A stretch of 14,034 bases of DNA from assembly GCA_003511945.1 (NCBI GenBank), contig DOJA01000204.1, positions 795 through 14,828 of the forward strand, in the 5' to 3' direction. The notes beneath the pieces were generated by a model. That model did not search any database, was not told the origin of the DNA, and worked only from the letters and a program-made list of their open reading frames with translations. The position numbers and the translations under genes were made by a program. How positions within the stretch are numbered: position 1 is the first letter of the stretch; each line of letters begins with the position of its first letter. This stretch comes from Phycisphaerales bacterium (lineage in GTDB: Bacteria > Planctomycetota > Phycisphaerae > Phycisphaerales > UBA1924). This document shows, one piece after another, positions 1 through 6,959 of this stretch.

Positions 1-19
1 CGGGCGATTCACTCGCCCG
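1..19 (-). terminator. Inverted repeat after the platform gene, possible terminator
   Basis: CGGGCGA (1-7) pairs perfectly with TCGCCCG (13-19) across a 5-nt loop, starting 46 nt beyond the platform gene stop. The window ends at the stem, so a following T-tract cannot be judged. Alternatively, the minus-strand reading GTGAATCGCCCG, preceded by GGCGGGCGA, could be the start of another gene (a pilin gene would be typical here). Only four codons are visible, so no gene is called. Bases 20-64 hold nothing else recognised apart from a short CGCCGCGGCG palindrome (45-54). Confidence 0.3.
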
Positions 20-64
20 CCGTTCTACCCCTTCTCAACTCGTCCGCCGCGGCGAACGAACTCT

Positions 65-1285
65 TCACCGCCCCATGATGCCCGACACATTGAAGATCGG
101 CAGCAGCAGCGAGATCGCCACGCCCCCGATGAGCACCCCCATGAACACGATCATCGCCGGCTCGATCAGTTGGGTCGCGTTCTTCACCGTCTCGTCGAGG
201 TCCGTCTCGGTGGCGTCGGCGATCCTGGCCAGCACATCGGGCATCCGACCCGTCCGCTCGCCCGCGGCGATCATCTGAGCCACCGACGCGGGCACCAGGG
301 GCGAGCCCTGCAGCGCCTCCGCCATCGTCTTGCCCGTCGTCATGTTCCGCTCGACCGCGGTCCACAGCGCTTCCCACTGGGCGTTGGGCGTCACGCCCCG
401 GACGATGCGCACCGCCTCCAGCAGGTCGACCCCCGAGGCGAGCAGCGTGCCCAGCGTCCGTGCCGCCCGAGTCAGGTAGAACTGCCTGAACACTCCGCCG
501 ATGACCGGCGTCCGCAGCTTCAGGGCGTCGAGGAGCCGGCGCGTCGGGTCGAACATCGGCAGCGCCACGCACACGCCGACCGCCGCCACCCCCAGCACGC
601 TGAGCAGCACCCAGTTCCCGAGAATGAAGTCGCTCACGCCCATCACGACCCGGGTCGGACGGGGCAGGGCCGCGGAACGACCCTCGTAGATCTTCGCAAA
701 CTTCGGCAGCACCCAGGTCACGAGGAAGGCGGTGATCCCCAGCGCGAGCGAGATCATCACGAGGGGGTACGCCAGCGCCCCGCGGATCTGGCGCCCCGTG
801 CGGCGCTCCTTTGTCAGGTAGTCCGCGATGCGCCCCAGCATCAGCCCCATGGTGCCGGAGGCCTCGGACGCCCGCATCAGGTTGATCATGAGTGGCGGGA
901 AGGCCCGCGGGAACTCCGCGATCGCCTGCGAGAAGGGCACGCCCCCGGTGATCCGGTCCGACACCACCTCCATGACTGAACGGATCGGGCCGGGCTTCGT
1001 CTGCTTGACAAACGCGTCCAGCGCCTCGGCCAGGGGCACGCCGGTCTCCAGCATCACCGCCACCTGCGACGCGAACGCGATGACATCCTCCCGCCGGACC
1101 TGCGACGACGCCGCCCGCAGGAGCACCTGGTCCGCGTCGATCGGGCGAGCCCCGAGCTTGATCTCCGTCACCGTCAGCCCCTCGCGGGCGAGCGCGCGGA
1201 GGGCTTCGGTCTGCGAGGAAGACTCCGTCACGCCGCCGACGGGCGCGCCGCGTGAGTCTCGGGCCTTGTAGGCGAAGGTGAGCAT
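65..1285 (-). CDS. pilC: Platform (inner-membrane core) protein, PilC/GspF family
   Basis: Polytopic inner-membrane protein of 406 residues, the normal length for PilC/GspF. It sits on the ATPase hexamer and inserts subunits into the growing filament. A short N-terminal domain starts FAYKARDSRG (4-13), typical of the family. Two homologous T2SSF domains follow (about 66-190 and 269-396), each with the pattern of a long cytoplasmic helix bundle and GERTG or SEASGT-type turns (AGERTGRMPD 341-350, ASEASGTMG 139-147). Membrane helices are expected at about 170-193, 220-243 and 374-397. ATG 1285 lies 19 nt after the ATPase stop, with a weak ribosome site (GGGGG, about 6 nt upstream). The domain repeat is complete and no frameshift is seen. 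It is the last full gene before the left edge. Confidence 0.93.
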   Translation of the reverse strand: MLTFAYKARDSRGAPVGGVTESSSQTEALRALAREGLTVTEIKLGARPIDADQVLLRAASSQVRREDVIAFASQVAVMLETGVPLAEALDAFVKQTKPGPIRSVMEVVSDRITGGVPFSQAIAEFPRAFPPLMINLMRASEASGTMGLMLGRIADYLTKERRTGRQIRGALAYPLVMISLALGITAFLVTWVLPKFAKIYEGRSAALPRPTRVVMGVSDFILGNWVLLSVLGVAAVGVCVALPMFDPTRRLLDALKLRTPVIGGVFRQFYLTRAARTLGTLLASGVDLLEAVRIVRGVTPNAQWEALWTAVERNMTTGKTMAEALQGSPLVPASVAQMIAAGERTGRMPDVLARIADATETDLDETVKNATQLIEPAMIVFMGVLIGGVAISLLLPIFNVSGIMGR

Positions 1286-1304
1286 GGCTGGCCCCCGTGG
1301 TGGT

Positions 1305-3062
1305 TCAGGCCGCGGAGGCCCGGATCACTTCCTCAAAGGTCGTCAGCCCGGCCAGGGCCTTGTGCAGCCCGTCGTCCCTCAGGGTGCGGAGCCCGCCGGC
1401 CGCGGCCCCGGCCCGGAGCTCCTGCAGCGTGGCGCCCCCGGCGATCTGCTGCAGCGTCGCCTCGTCGGGCACGAACAGCTCGTAGATGCCCAGCCGCCCC
1501 GCGTACCCGGTGCCCCGGCAGCGCGAGCACCCCGGCCCCCGGTGCAGCTCCGCGCACGACCCGGCCGCCCGCTCCACCGCCTCGCGCACATGCGCTTCCG
1601 GCGTGTACGCCTCCTTGCAGTGCGGGCAGATCTTCCGGACCAGGCGCTGCGCCAGGACGCCACGGAGCATCGCCGCCACCAGGTAGGGCTCGACGCCCAT
1701 GTTCACCAGGCGCGTGATCGCCGACAGCGAATCGTTCGTGTGCAGCGTGCTGAGCACTAGATGCCCCGTCAGCGCCGCCTGGGTCGCGATCGTCGCCGTC
1801 TCCAGGTCCCGGACCTCGCCCACCATGATCACATCCGGGTCCTGACGCAGCAGCGACCGCAGCGCCACCGGGAATGTGAACCCCGCCTGCTCGTTCACCT
1901 GGAACTGGTTGATCCCGGGGATCTGGGCCTCGACGGGGTTCTCCACCGTCGAGATGTTCGTGTCCTCGCTGGCGATCTCCCCCAGCGCGCTGTACAGCGT
2001 GGTCGACTTCCCCGAGCCCGTCGGCCCGGTTACCAGCGCCATCCCGTTCGGGCAGCGCACCACCGCGCGCCAGCGCTCGATCAGTTCCGCCCCCATGCCC
2101 ATCTTTTCGAGCGGGATCACCGCGTTGCGGGTGTCGATCACCCGGATCACGACCTTCTCGCCGAACTTGCCGGGCATCGTCGACACGCGCAGGTCCACCG
2201 GACGCCCGTCGATCACCACATGGATATCCCCGTCCTGCGGCACGCGCCGCTGCGAGATGTCCATCTTCGCCATGATCTTGATCCGAGACGCCACCGCCGG
2301 GTGCATCTGGTAGGGCGGCACCAGCTTCGTCGCCAGGCGCCCGTCCACCCGGAACCGAACGCGGCAGCGGTGATCGTCCGGCTCGATGTGGATGTCCGAA
2401 GCCCGGTCGTGGATCGCCTGGTAGATGATGTAGTTCACCAGCCGCACCACCGGCGTCTGCCCGGAGAACTCCTCCAGCGCGCCCAGGTCCAGCGCCTCGG
2501 ACTCCACCACGCTGAACTGACGCACATCCACATCGTCGTAGATCTCGTCGATCACGAAGACATTCGCCGACGGCAGGTACGCCTGCAGCGTCGCGCGGAT
2601 GTCCTGCGCGGTCGCCGCCACGATCTGCACCCGCTTGGCGCTGAGCCGGGCGGCCTCCTCGATCAGGAACAGGTTCGCCGGCTCGCTCACCGCGATCGTC
2701 AGCACCCCGTCCACGCAGAACAGAGGCAGGACCGCGTGCGTATCGATGAAATCGCGCGGCAGGGCGTCGATCACCCGCGGGTCGGCCAGCCGGGGCGACA
2801 GCCGCGCGAACGGCACGCCGTACGACCGGGCCAGGCACTGCATCACCGTGTGCTCGCTCACGAACCCCAGACGGATGAGCGCCTCGCCCAGCAGTTCCTT
2901 GTGCCCGTGCGCCGCCTGCTCCTCGAGCGCCTGCGCGAGCTGGGCCGGCGTCAGCACACCCTCGGAGACGAGCAGGTCGCCCAGCTGCGGGCGCGCGCCG
3001 GTCCGTGCCGGGGGAGCGGCACCGGCCGGGACGGGTGTGGGAGCCGGGGCGCGCGGGTTCAT
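1305..3062 (-). CDS. pilB: Type IV pilus/type II secretion assembly ATPase (PilB/GspE family)
   Basis: Hexameric cytoplasmic motor that powers pilin or pseudopilin polymerisation; 585 residues. A Pro-rich leader (1-24) precedes an MshEN/T2SSE-N domain made of two LG-type repeats (QLGDLLVSEGVL from 26, LLGEALIRLGFVSE from 57). A second N-terminal domain (about 95-165) leads to the ATPase core: arginine finger region ASDIHIEPDD (221-230), Walker A GPTGSGKST (346-354), Asp box VENPVE (373-378), Walker B QDPDVIMVGEVRD (407-419) and His box LTGHLVLSTLHTND (431-444). A CxxC pair of the zinc domain (Cys479/482 and Cys512/515) is present, as expected for extension motors and not for PilT. The usual Asp-box Asp is Asn375. 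Start ATG 3062 overlaps the STAS stop (ATGA); a longer reading to 3215 lies inside the STAS gene. PilB is preferred over GspE on context only. Confidence 0.92.
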   Translation of the reverse strand: MNPRAPAPTPVPAGAAPPARTGARPQLGDLLVSEGVLTPAQLAQALEEQAAHGHKELLGEALIRLGFVSEHTVMQCLARSYGVPFARLSPRLADPRVIDALPRDFIDTHAVLPLFCVDGVLTIAVSEPANLFLIEEAARLSAKRVQIVAATAQDIRATLQAYLPSANVFVIDEIYDDVDVRQFSVVESEALDLGALEEFSGQTPVVRLVNYIIYQAIHDRASDIHIEPDDHRCRVRFRVDGRLATKLVPPYQMHPAVASRIKIMAKMDISQRRVPQDGDIHVVIDGRPVDLRVSTMPGKFGEKVVIRVIDTRNAVIPLEKMGMGAELIERWRAVVRCPNGMALVTGPTGSGKSTTLYSALGEIASEDTNISTVENPVEAQIPGINQFQVNEQAGFTFPVALRSLLRQDPDVIMVGEVRDLETATIATQAALTGHLVLSTLHTNDSLSAITRLVNMGVEPYLVAAMLRGVLAQRLVRKICPHCKEAYTPEAHVREAVERAAGSCAELHRGPGCSRCRGTGYAGRLGIYELFVPDEATLQQIAGGATLQELRAGAAAGGLRTLRDDGLHKALAGLTTFEEVIRASAA

Positions 3063-3394
3063 CGCAGACTCCGCACCGCACCCTCGAGCGACGGGTGCGC
3101 CTCGAAGGCGAGGTCCAGCCGTGTGAGCGCGAGGATCGTTGTCAGCGTCTCGTCCGGGCGGATCAGGCGGAACTGCCCCCCGCCCTCCCCGAGCGACTCC
3201 TGCACGCGCAGCCACGACTCCAGCCCCGCGGAGTCGACGAACTCGAGGTTCTCGCAGTCGATGATGACATGGCGGACCCCGGCGCCGCGCCGATCGTTCA
3301 CCACCCGCGCGAACTGCTCGGTGTCGTCGGCCGTGAAGTCGCCCGACACGGTCAGCACCGTCACATGCTCGTAGTCATGGTGGCTGATCTTCAT
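3059..3394 (-). CDS. Single-domain STAS protein (anti-sigma factor antagonist-like)
   Basis: A compact STAS fold of 111 residues. The diagnostic segment LEFVDSAGLESWL (50-62) contains Asp54-Ser55-Ala-Gly; the serine matches the site phosphorylated in SpoIIAA/RsbV-type antagonists. N-terminal strands VTVLTVSGDF (11-20) and the central strand RHVIIDC (41-47) also fit. In the classical pathway such a protein binds an RsbW/SpoIIAB-type serine kinase, but no such kinase, sigma factor or phosphatase is encoded here, so the partner is unknown. STAS proteins also take part in non-sigma signalling complexes. The gene overlaps the HD-GYP stop (ATGA, 3391-3394) and its stop overlaps the ATPase start (ATGA, 3059-3062), so it is probably co-translated with both. 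Fold assignment is secure; the role in pilus control is inferred. Confidence 0.88.
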   Translation of the reverse strand: MKISHHDYEHVTVLTVSGDFTADDTEQFARVVNDRRGAGVRHVIIDCENLEFVDSAGLESWLRVQESLGEGGGQFRLIRPDETLTTILALTRLDLAFEAHPSLEGAVRSLR

Positions 3395-5040
3395 GCCGCC
3401 AGCCCCGCCCGCGGGATGCGCAGCCCACCGGCGGCGCTCTGCCCGCTGTGACGCTCCACCAGCTCGTCGTACCGCGACAGGTCCACCCGCGCGAACGACT
3501 CCACCAGGGCGGGATCGAACTGCGACCCCGCGTTCTCGCCCAGCTCTTCCAGGACGCGAGCGCGGGGCATCGCGGATCGATAGGTGCGGTTGCTGCTCAT
3601 CGCATCGAACGAGTCCGCCAGCCCGATGATCCGCGCCACCAGCGGGATCGCGTCCCCGCGCAGCCCGTGGGGGTACCCGCGCCCGTCGATGCGCTCGTGG
3701 TGGTGCAGCACCCCGGGCAGGATGTCCTCCATCAGCGGGATGTCCTTCAGGATGTGGAACCCGATCTCCGGGTGCGCCTTGATGAGCCGGAACTCCTCCT
3801 CCGTCAGGCGCCCGGTCTTGCCCAGCACGAAGTCCGGCACGCCGATCTTGCCCACATCGTGGACCAGCCCCGCGATCCGGATCCGCTCGACCTGCTCTTC
3901 GTCCAGCCCGTGCGCCTGCGCCAGCGCCGCCGCCAGGTGCGCCACGCGCTCTGAGTGGCCGCAGGTGTACGGGTCCTTCGCGTCGATCGCCGCCGTGAGG
4001 GACTCCAGCGTGCCGATGAACATCAGTTGCTGGTCGTCGTACAGGAACGCGTTGTCGAGCAGCACGCTCAGGTAGCCCGCCGCCGCGTCCAGCAGTTTGA
4101 TGTCCGCGCTCGACACCTGGGGGTCGTCGCCCAGTTTGTGCCCCGCGAACAGCACGCCCACCACCTGACCGTCCCGCGCGACCGGGTGCGCCAGGATCTG
4201 CGAGTCTCCCTGCGCCAGCGGGCCGCGCGCCTCGCCCGCGATGACCACATTCCCGGGCGCAGCGGCGCCGGCCACCAGCCGCCCGATCTCCCGCTGGAAG
4301 CCGGCCTCATCCAGGGGCGTCCGCCCCGCCGTCAGCAGCCGCCCGCCCATCGCCCGGGCCCGGCGCTGGTCCGCAACGAATCCCAGCGCGATCCACTCGT
4401 ACGCCAGGGTCTCGTGGAGCTCCCGCACGCACAGCCGGACGAAGTTCTCCGGGTGCGACAGCTGGTTCATCGACTGCCCCAGCGTGTAGAGCAGCGTGAT
4501 CTCCTCGTACGACTCCGCCAGCTGGCGGCTGAAGACGCTGAGCGACTGCTCCTGTGCGTCCACCGCCTCCAGGTCCTCGACGAGCCAGCCGAGCATCGTC
4601 GCGGTGCGCTCGACGAGTTCGGGAGTGTGCGTCGCCCGACCGCGGAGCAGCGAACGCATCGCGGCCGCGTCCAGCGCCGCCGCCTGGCAGCACGCCCCGA
4701 ACTGCTCGGCGTGCAGAGCGTCAGGCCCCAGCGCGACCGCGACCGTGTAGCCGGTCCGCACCCGGCGCACCCGCTCCACGCACGGGATCGCCCAGCAACC
4801 CGGGAACACCTCCACCGGCCCGGGCGACGGGTCCGACTGCCACTGCAGCGTGGCCGACGCCACCAGGCGCGAGAGCGGCGCCGCCCTGAACCAGTCGCCC
4901 GCCAGGCCCTGTTCCGCAGGCGATTCCACCACCGTGCCGTCCAGACGCAGCCGCCAGACGCCCAGCCCGAGCGCGCGGCAGCGATCGCGGACGACTGACG
5001 CGCCGTGACGATCCACCAGCGTGTGCGGCGCCTGGATCAC
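3391..5040 (-). CDS. GAF/HD-GYP protein, predicted cyclic-di-GMP phosphodiesterase
   Basis: Protein of 549 residues. The N-terminal part (about 1-165) is not recognised: an alpha/beta-looking segment beginning ALGLGVWRLRLDG (23-35), then helices. A GAF-like sensor domain follows (about 185-335), and an HD-GYP domain fills the rest (about 338-530). Catalytic features are complete: GHSERVA (His362), HDVGKIG (His394/Asp395, Lys398), AHPEIG (His423), HHHER (446-450), DGRGYP (452-457) and ADSFDAM (475-481). HD-GYP enzymes with these motifs hydrolyse cyclic-di-GMP, so the enzyme is predicted active. The start is GTG 5040, preceded by GAGGAGGGCGGAGG and overlapping the receiver stop as GTGA. A longer in-frame reading to 5481 would run across the whole receiver gene and is rejected. 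The stop overlaps the STAS gene as ATGA. The placement suggests local control of the pilus motor. Confidence 0.9.
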   Translation of the reverse strand: MIQAPHTLVDRHGASVVRDRCRALGLGVWRLRLDGTVVESPAEQGLAGDWFRAAPLSRLVASATLQWQSDPSPGPVEVFPGCWAIPCVERVRRVRTGYTVAVALGPDALHAEQFGACCQAAALDAAAMRSLLRGRATHTPELVERTATMLGWLVEDLEAVDAQEQSLSVFSRQLAESYEEITLLYTLGQSMNQLSHPENFVRLCVRELHETLAYEWIALGFVADQRRARAMGGRLLTAGRTPLDEAGFQREIGRLVAGAAAPGNVVIAGEARGPLAQGDSQILAHPVARDGQVVGVLFAGHKLGDDPQVSSADIKLLDAAAGYLSVLLDNAFLYDDQQLMFIGTLESLTAAIDAKDPYTCGHSERVAHLAAALAQAHGLDEEQVERIRIAGLVHDVGKIGVPDFVLGKTGRLTEEEFRLIKAHPEIGFHILKDIPLMEDILPGVLHHHERIDGRGYPHGLRGDAIPLVARIIGLADSFDAMSSNRTYRSAMPRARVLEELGENAGSQFDPALVESFARVDLSRYDELVERHSGQSAAGGLRIPRAGLAA

Positions 5041-5474
5041 GCGGCCTCCGCCCTCCTCTGACGACTCTGTTCGACGGATCCCGGCGCGGCGCTCGCCGAT
5101 CCGCCCAGAATCCCGTTCACATGCTCCAGCACCTGGCGCGGACTGAACGGCTTGCTCAGCACAAGCCGGATGTTCGTGCGCGCCAGATCGTTCTCGGACA
5201 GCGCGTGCCCCCGCGCCGTCAGCATGATCGCCGGGACCCCCGCCGTCGCCGAGCCGCTCTTCAGGCGCTCGCACAGCTCCAGCCCGGTCAGGTACGGCAT
5301 CTGCAGGTCCGTGATCACCAGCGAGGGGGGATGCTCCCGCGCCACCGCGAGGGCTTCCTCTCCGTCCGCCGCGGTGTCGACCTCGAAGCCCGCGTTGCGG
5401 AGCTTGTGCGCGAGCACGCCCGTGATGTGCGACTCGTCGTCCACGACCAGGATGCGCCGAGGCGTCTCGCTCAC
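5037..5474 (-). CDS. Stand-alone response regulator receiver protein
   Basis: A CheY-like receiver of 145 residues without an output domain. The acidic pocket is Asp12/Asp13 (VVDDE), the phosphoacceptor is Asp56 (VITDLQMP), and the switch residues are Thr86 (MLTARG) and Lys108 (LSKPF). About 20 polar residues form a tail after the receiver fold. Start GTG 5474 follows GGAGGTGAGCG and overlaps the kinase stop as GTGA, so the kinase above is the obvious phosphodonor. With no DNA-binding or enzymatic output it must act by protein contact. Possible targets are the HD-GYP protein encoded with a further GTGA overlap, or the pilus motor. Single-domain receivers controlling pilus function are known (PilG and PilH in Pseudomonas), but orthology is not claimed. 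Confidence 0.92.
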   Translation of the reverse strand: MSETPRRILVVDDESHITGVLAHKLRNAGFEVDTAADGEEALAVAREHPPSLVITDLQMPYLTGLELCERLKSGSATAGVPAIMLTARGHALSENDLARTNIRLVLSKPFSPRQVLEHVNGILGGSASAAPGSVEQSRQRRAEAA

Positions 5475-6943
5475 CGCTCACCTCCCTGGAACTCGTAGGG
5501 CACGCTGAACCAGAACCGGCTGCCCATCCCCACCTGGCTCGACACCCCGACCCGTCCGTGGTGCACCGTCTCGACGATGTGCTTCACCAGGTTCAGCCCC
5601 AGCCCCGTTCCCTTCGCCAGACGCTTGTAGTTCTCCACGCGGAAGAACTTCTCGAACAGGCGCCCCAGCGCGTCCGGAGGGATCCCGAGCCCCGTGTCGC
5701 TCACCGACACCAGGACCGAGCGCGTGGCGTCGTCGTTCTCCACGCCGACCGTCACCCGCCCGCCCTCGGGCGTGTACTTCACCGCGTTGCTCACCAGGTT
5801 CATCACGACCTGGTACATCATGTCCCGGTCCGCCTCGGCGCTGTAGATCAGAGGCCCCGCCTTCGTCAGCAGCTTGATCTGCTTCGCGTCGGCCTGCGCC
5901 CGCATCGTCTCGATGACCTCGCCCGCGACCTTCGCGAAGTCCACTTCGCTCTTCTCCACCGAGACGATCCCCGCCTCGATGCGGCTGATGTTCAGCATGT
6001 TGTCGATCATCCGGCTCACCCGGTCGGCCTCGCCCTTGATGATGTGGTAGAACTCCTGCCGGCTCTTCTCGTCCGGCGCCTCCGCGTCGATCAGCATCTC
6101 GATGTACGCGTTGATCGACGACAGCGGGGTCCGCAGCTCGTGCGACGCCTGCGAGACGAAGTCCGACTTCATCTCGCTGATCTCCTTCTCCCGCGTCACA
6201 TCCCGCAGGATCGTCACCACCCCGCCCAGGTTCTGGCGCCGGTCGGGCAGCGACGCCACGGTCACATCGAACGCCGCGCGCGAGGTCGTCCCGTCCGGGC
6301 CGGGGGCGTCCATCGCGTGCTCGATGTGCCTCTCCTTGGACGCGACGCCCGACTGCTGCACATCCTTGATGGCGCGCCGGATTGTCTCGTCCCGCACCAG
6401 TTCGTCGATCGGTCGGTGCGGCGCATCGTCGAGATCGAACCCCAGCAGGCGCGCCGCGGGGCCGTTCGCCAGCGTGACCTCGTTGAACGGGTCCGTCACC
6501 AGCACGGCGTCCCGCAGACTGTGCAGGATCGCCTCGCAGTACTCCCGCTCACCCTCGGTCACATTCAGCCGGATCTCCGCCTCCCGCGCCCGGGCGCCCT
6601 GCGCGTCGCAGCGCGCCGACCACGCCGCCACCGCGGTGTTCACCGCCTCCGCCAACGGGCTCAACCACACCGGCGCGCGCACGGGCGAGGCCGACCCCTC
6701 CCGCGCCGCCTCCTCGACCGCCACCCGCATGCGGCGCACGGCCCGTGACATCCGCCACGCCGCGAGCATCGCCGTCACCGTCAGCGTGAGGAACACCGCC
6801 ACGCCCCCGACGACAGGTGCAGCCCACGCCGGCGCGCCCGCGGGCGTCGCCGACACCGCCAGGACGCACGCGCCCTGACACACACCCGCGAGTGCCGCGA
6901 GCGCCACCAGCGAGGCCAGCATCAGCACCGGACGACGGAACAC
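5471..6943 (-). CDS. Membrane PAS-domain sensor histidine kinase (PhoR/ResE-like)
   Basis: Two-component kinase of 490 residues. Two membrane helices (about 7-30 and 43-63) leave only a short external loop. A HAMP-like segment follows (about 63-115), then a PAS domain (about 135-250, EAILHSLRDAVLVTD at 137-151), the dimerisation/phosphoacceptor domain with SHELRTP (His268), and the catalytic ATPase domain: N box NLVSNAVKYTP (382-392), G1 SDTGLGIP (415-422), F box LFEKFF (429-434) and G2 GTGLGLNLVK (445-454). All motifs are intact, so an active kinase is expected. With almost no periplasmic domain, the signal is probably sensed in the membrane or by the PAS domain. AGGAGGAGGG (6949-6958) sits 5 nt before GTG 6943; the adjacent GTG 6946 is also possible. 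It starts 16 nt after the TPR gene stop. Its stop overlaps the receiver gene start (GTGA), and that receiver is the likely partner. Confidence 0.9.
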   Translation of the reverse strand: MFRRPVLMLASLVALAALAGVCQGACVLAVSATPAGAPAWAAPVVGGVAVFLTLTVTAMLAAWRMSRAVRRMRVAVEEAAREGSASPVRAPVWLSPLAEAVNTAVAAWSARCDAQGARAREAEIRLNVTEGEREYCEAILHSLRDAVLVTDPFNEVTLANGPAARLLGFDLDDAPHRPIDELVRDETIRRAIKDVQQSGVASKERHIEHAMDAPGPDGTTSRAAFDVTVASLPDRRQNLGGVVTILRDVTREKEISEMKSDFVSQASHELRTPLSSINAYIEMLIDAEAPDEKSRQEFYHIIKGEADRVSRMIDNMLNISRIEAGIVSVEKSEVDFAKVAGEVIETMRAQADAKQIKLLTKAGPLIYSAEADRDMMYQVVMNLVSNAVKYTPEGGRVTVGVENDDATRSVLVSVSDTGLGIPPDALGRLFEKFFRVENYKRLAKGTGLGLNLVKHIVETVHHGRVGVSSQVGMGSRFWFSVPYEFQGGER

Positions 6944-6959
6944 CACAACCCTCCTCCTC

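Noticed and set aside
3063..3215. Possible longer N-terminus of the ATPase
   Set aside because: The added residues overlap the STAS gene out of frame and do not look like protein of this family; ATG 3062 gives the standard overlap.
1761..3374. A 537-codon plus-strand open frame opposite the ATPase and STAS genes
   Set aside because: Arg/His/Asp-rich shadow composition with no recognisable domain, lying against two securely identified genes.
5041..5481. Possible N-terminal extension of the HD-GYP protein fused out of frame with the receiver
   Set aside because: The extension would cross the entire receiver gene in another frame and is Gly/Arg/Ala-rich; GTG 5040 with a strong ribosome site and 4-nt overlap explains the start.
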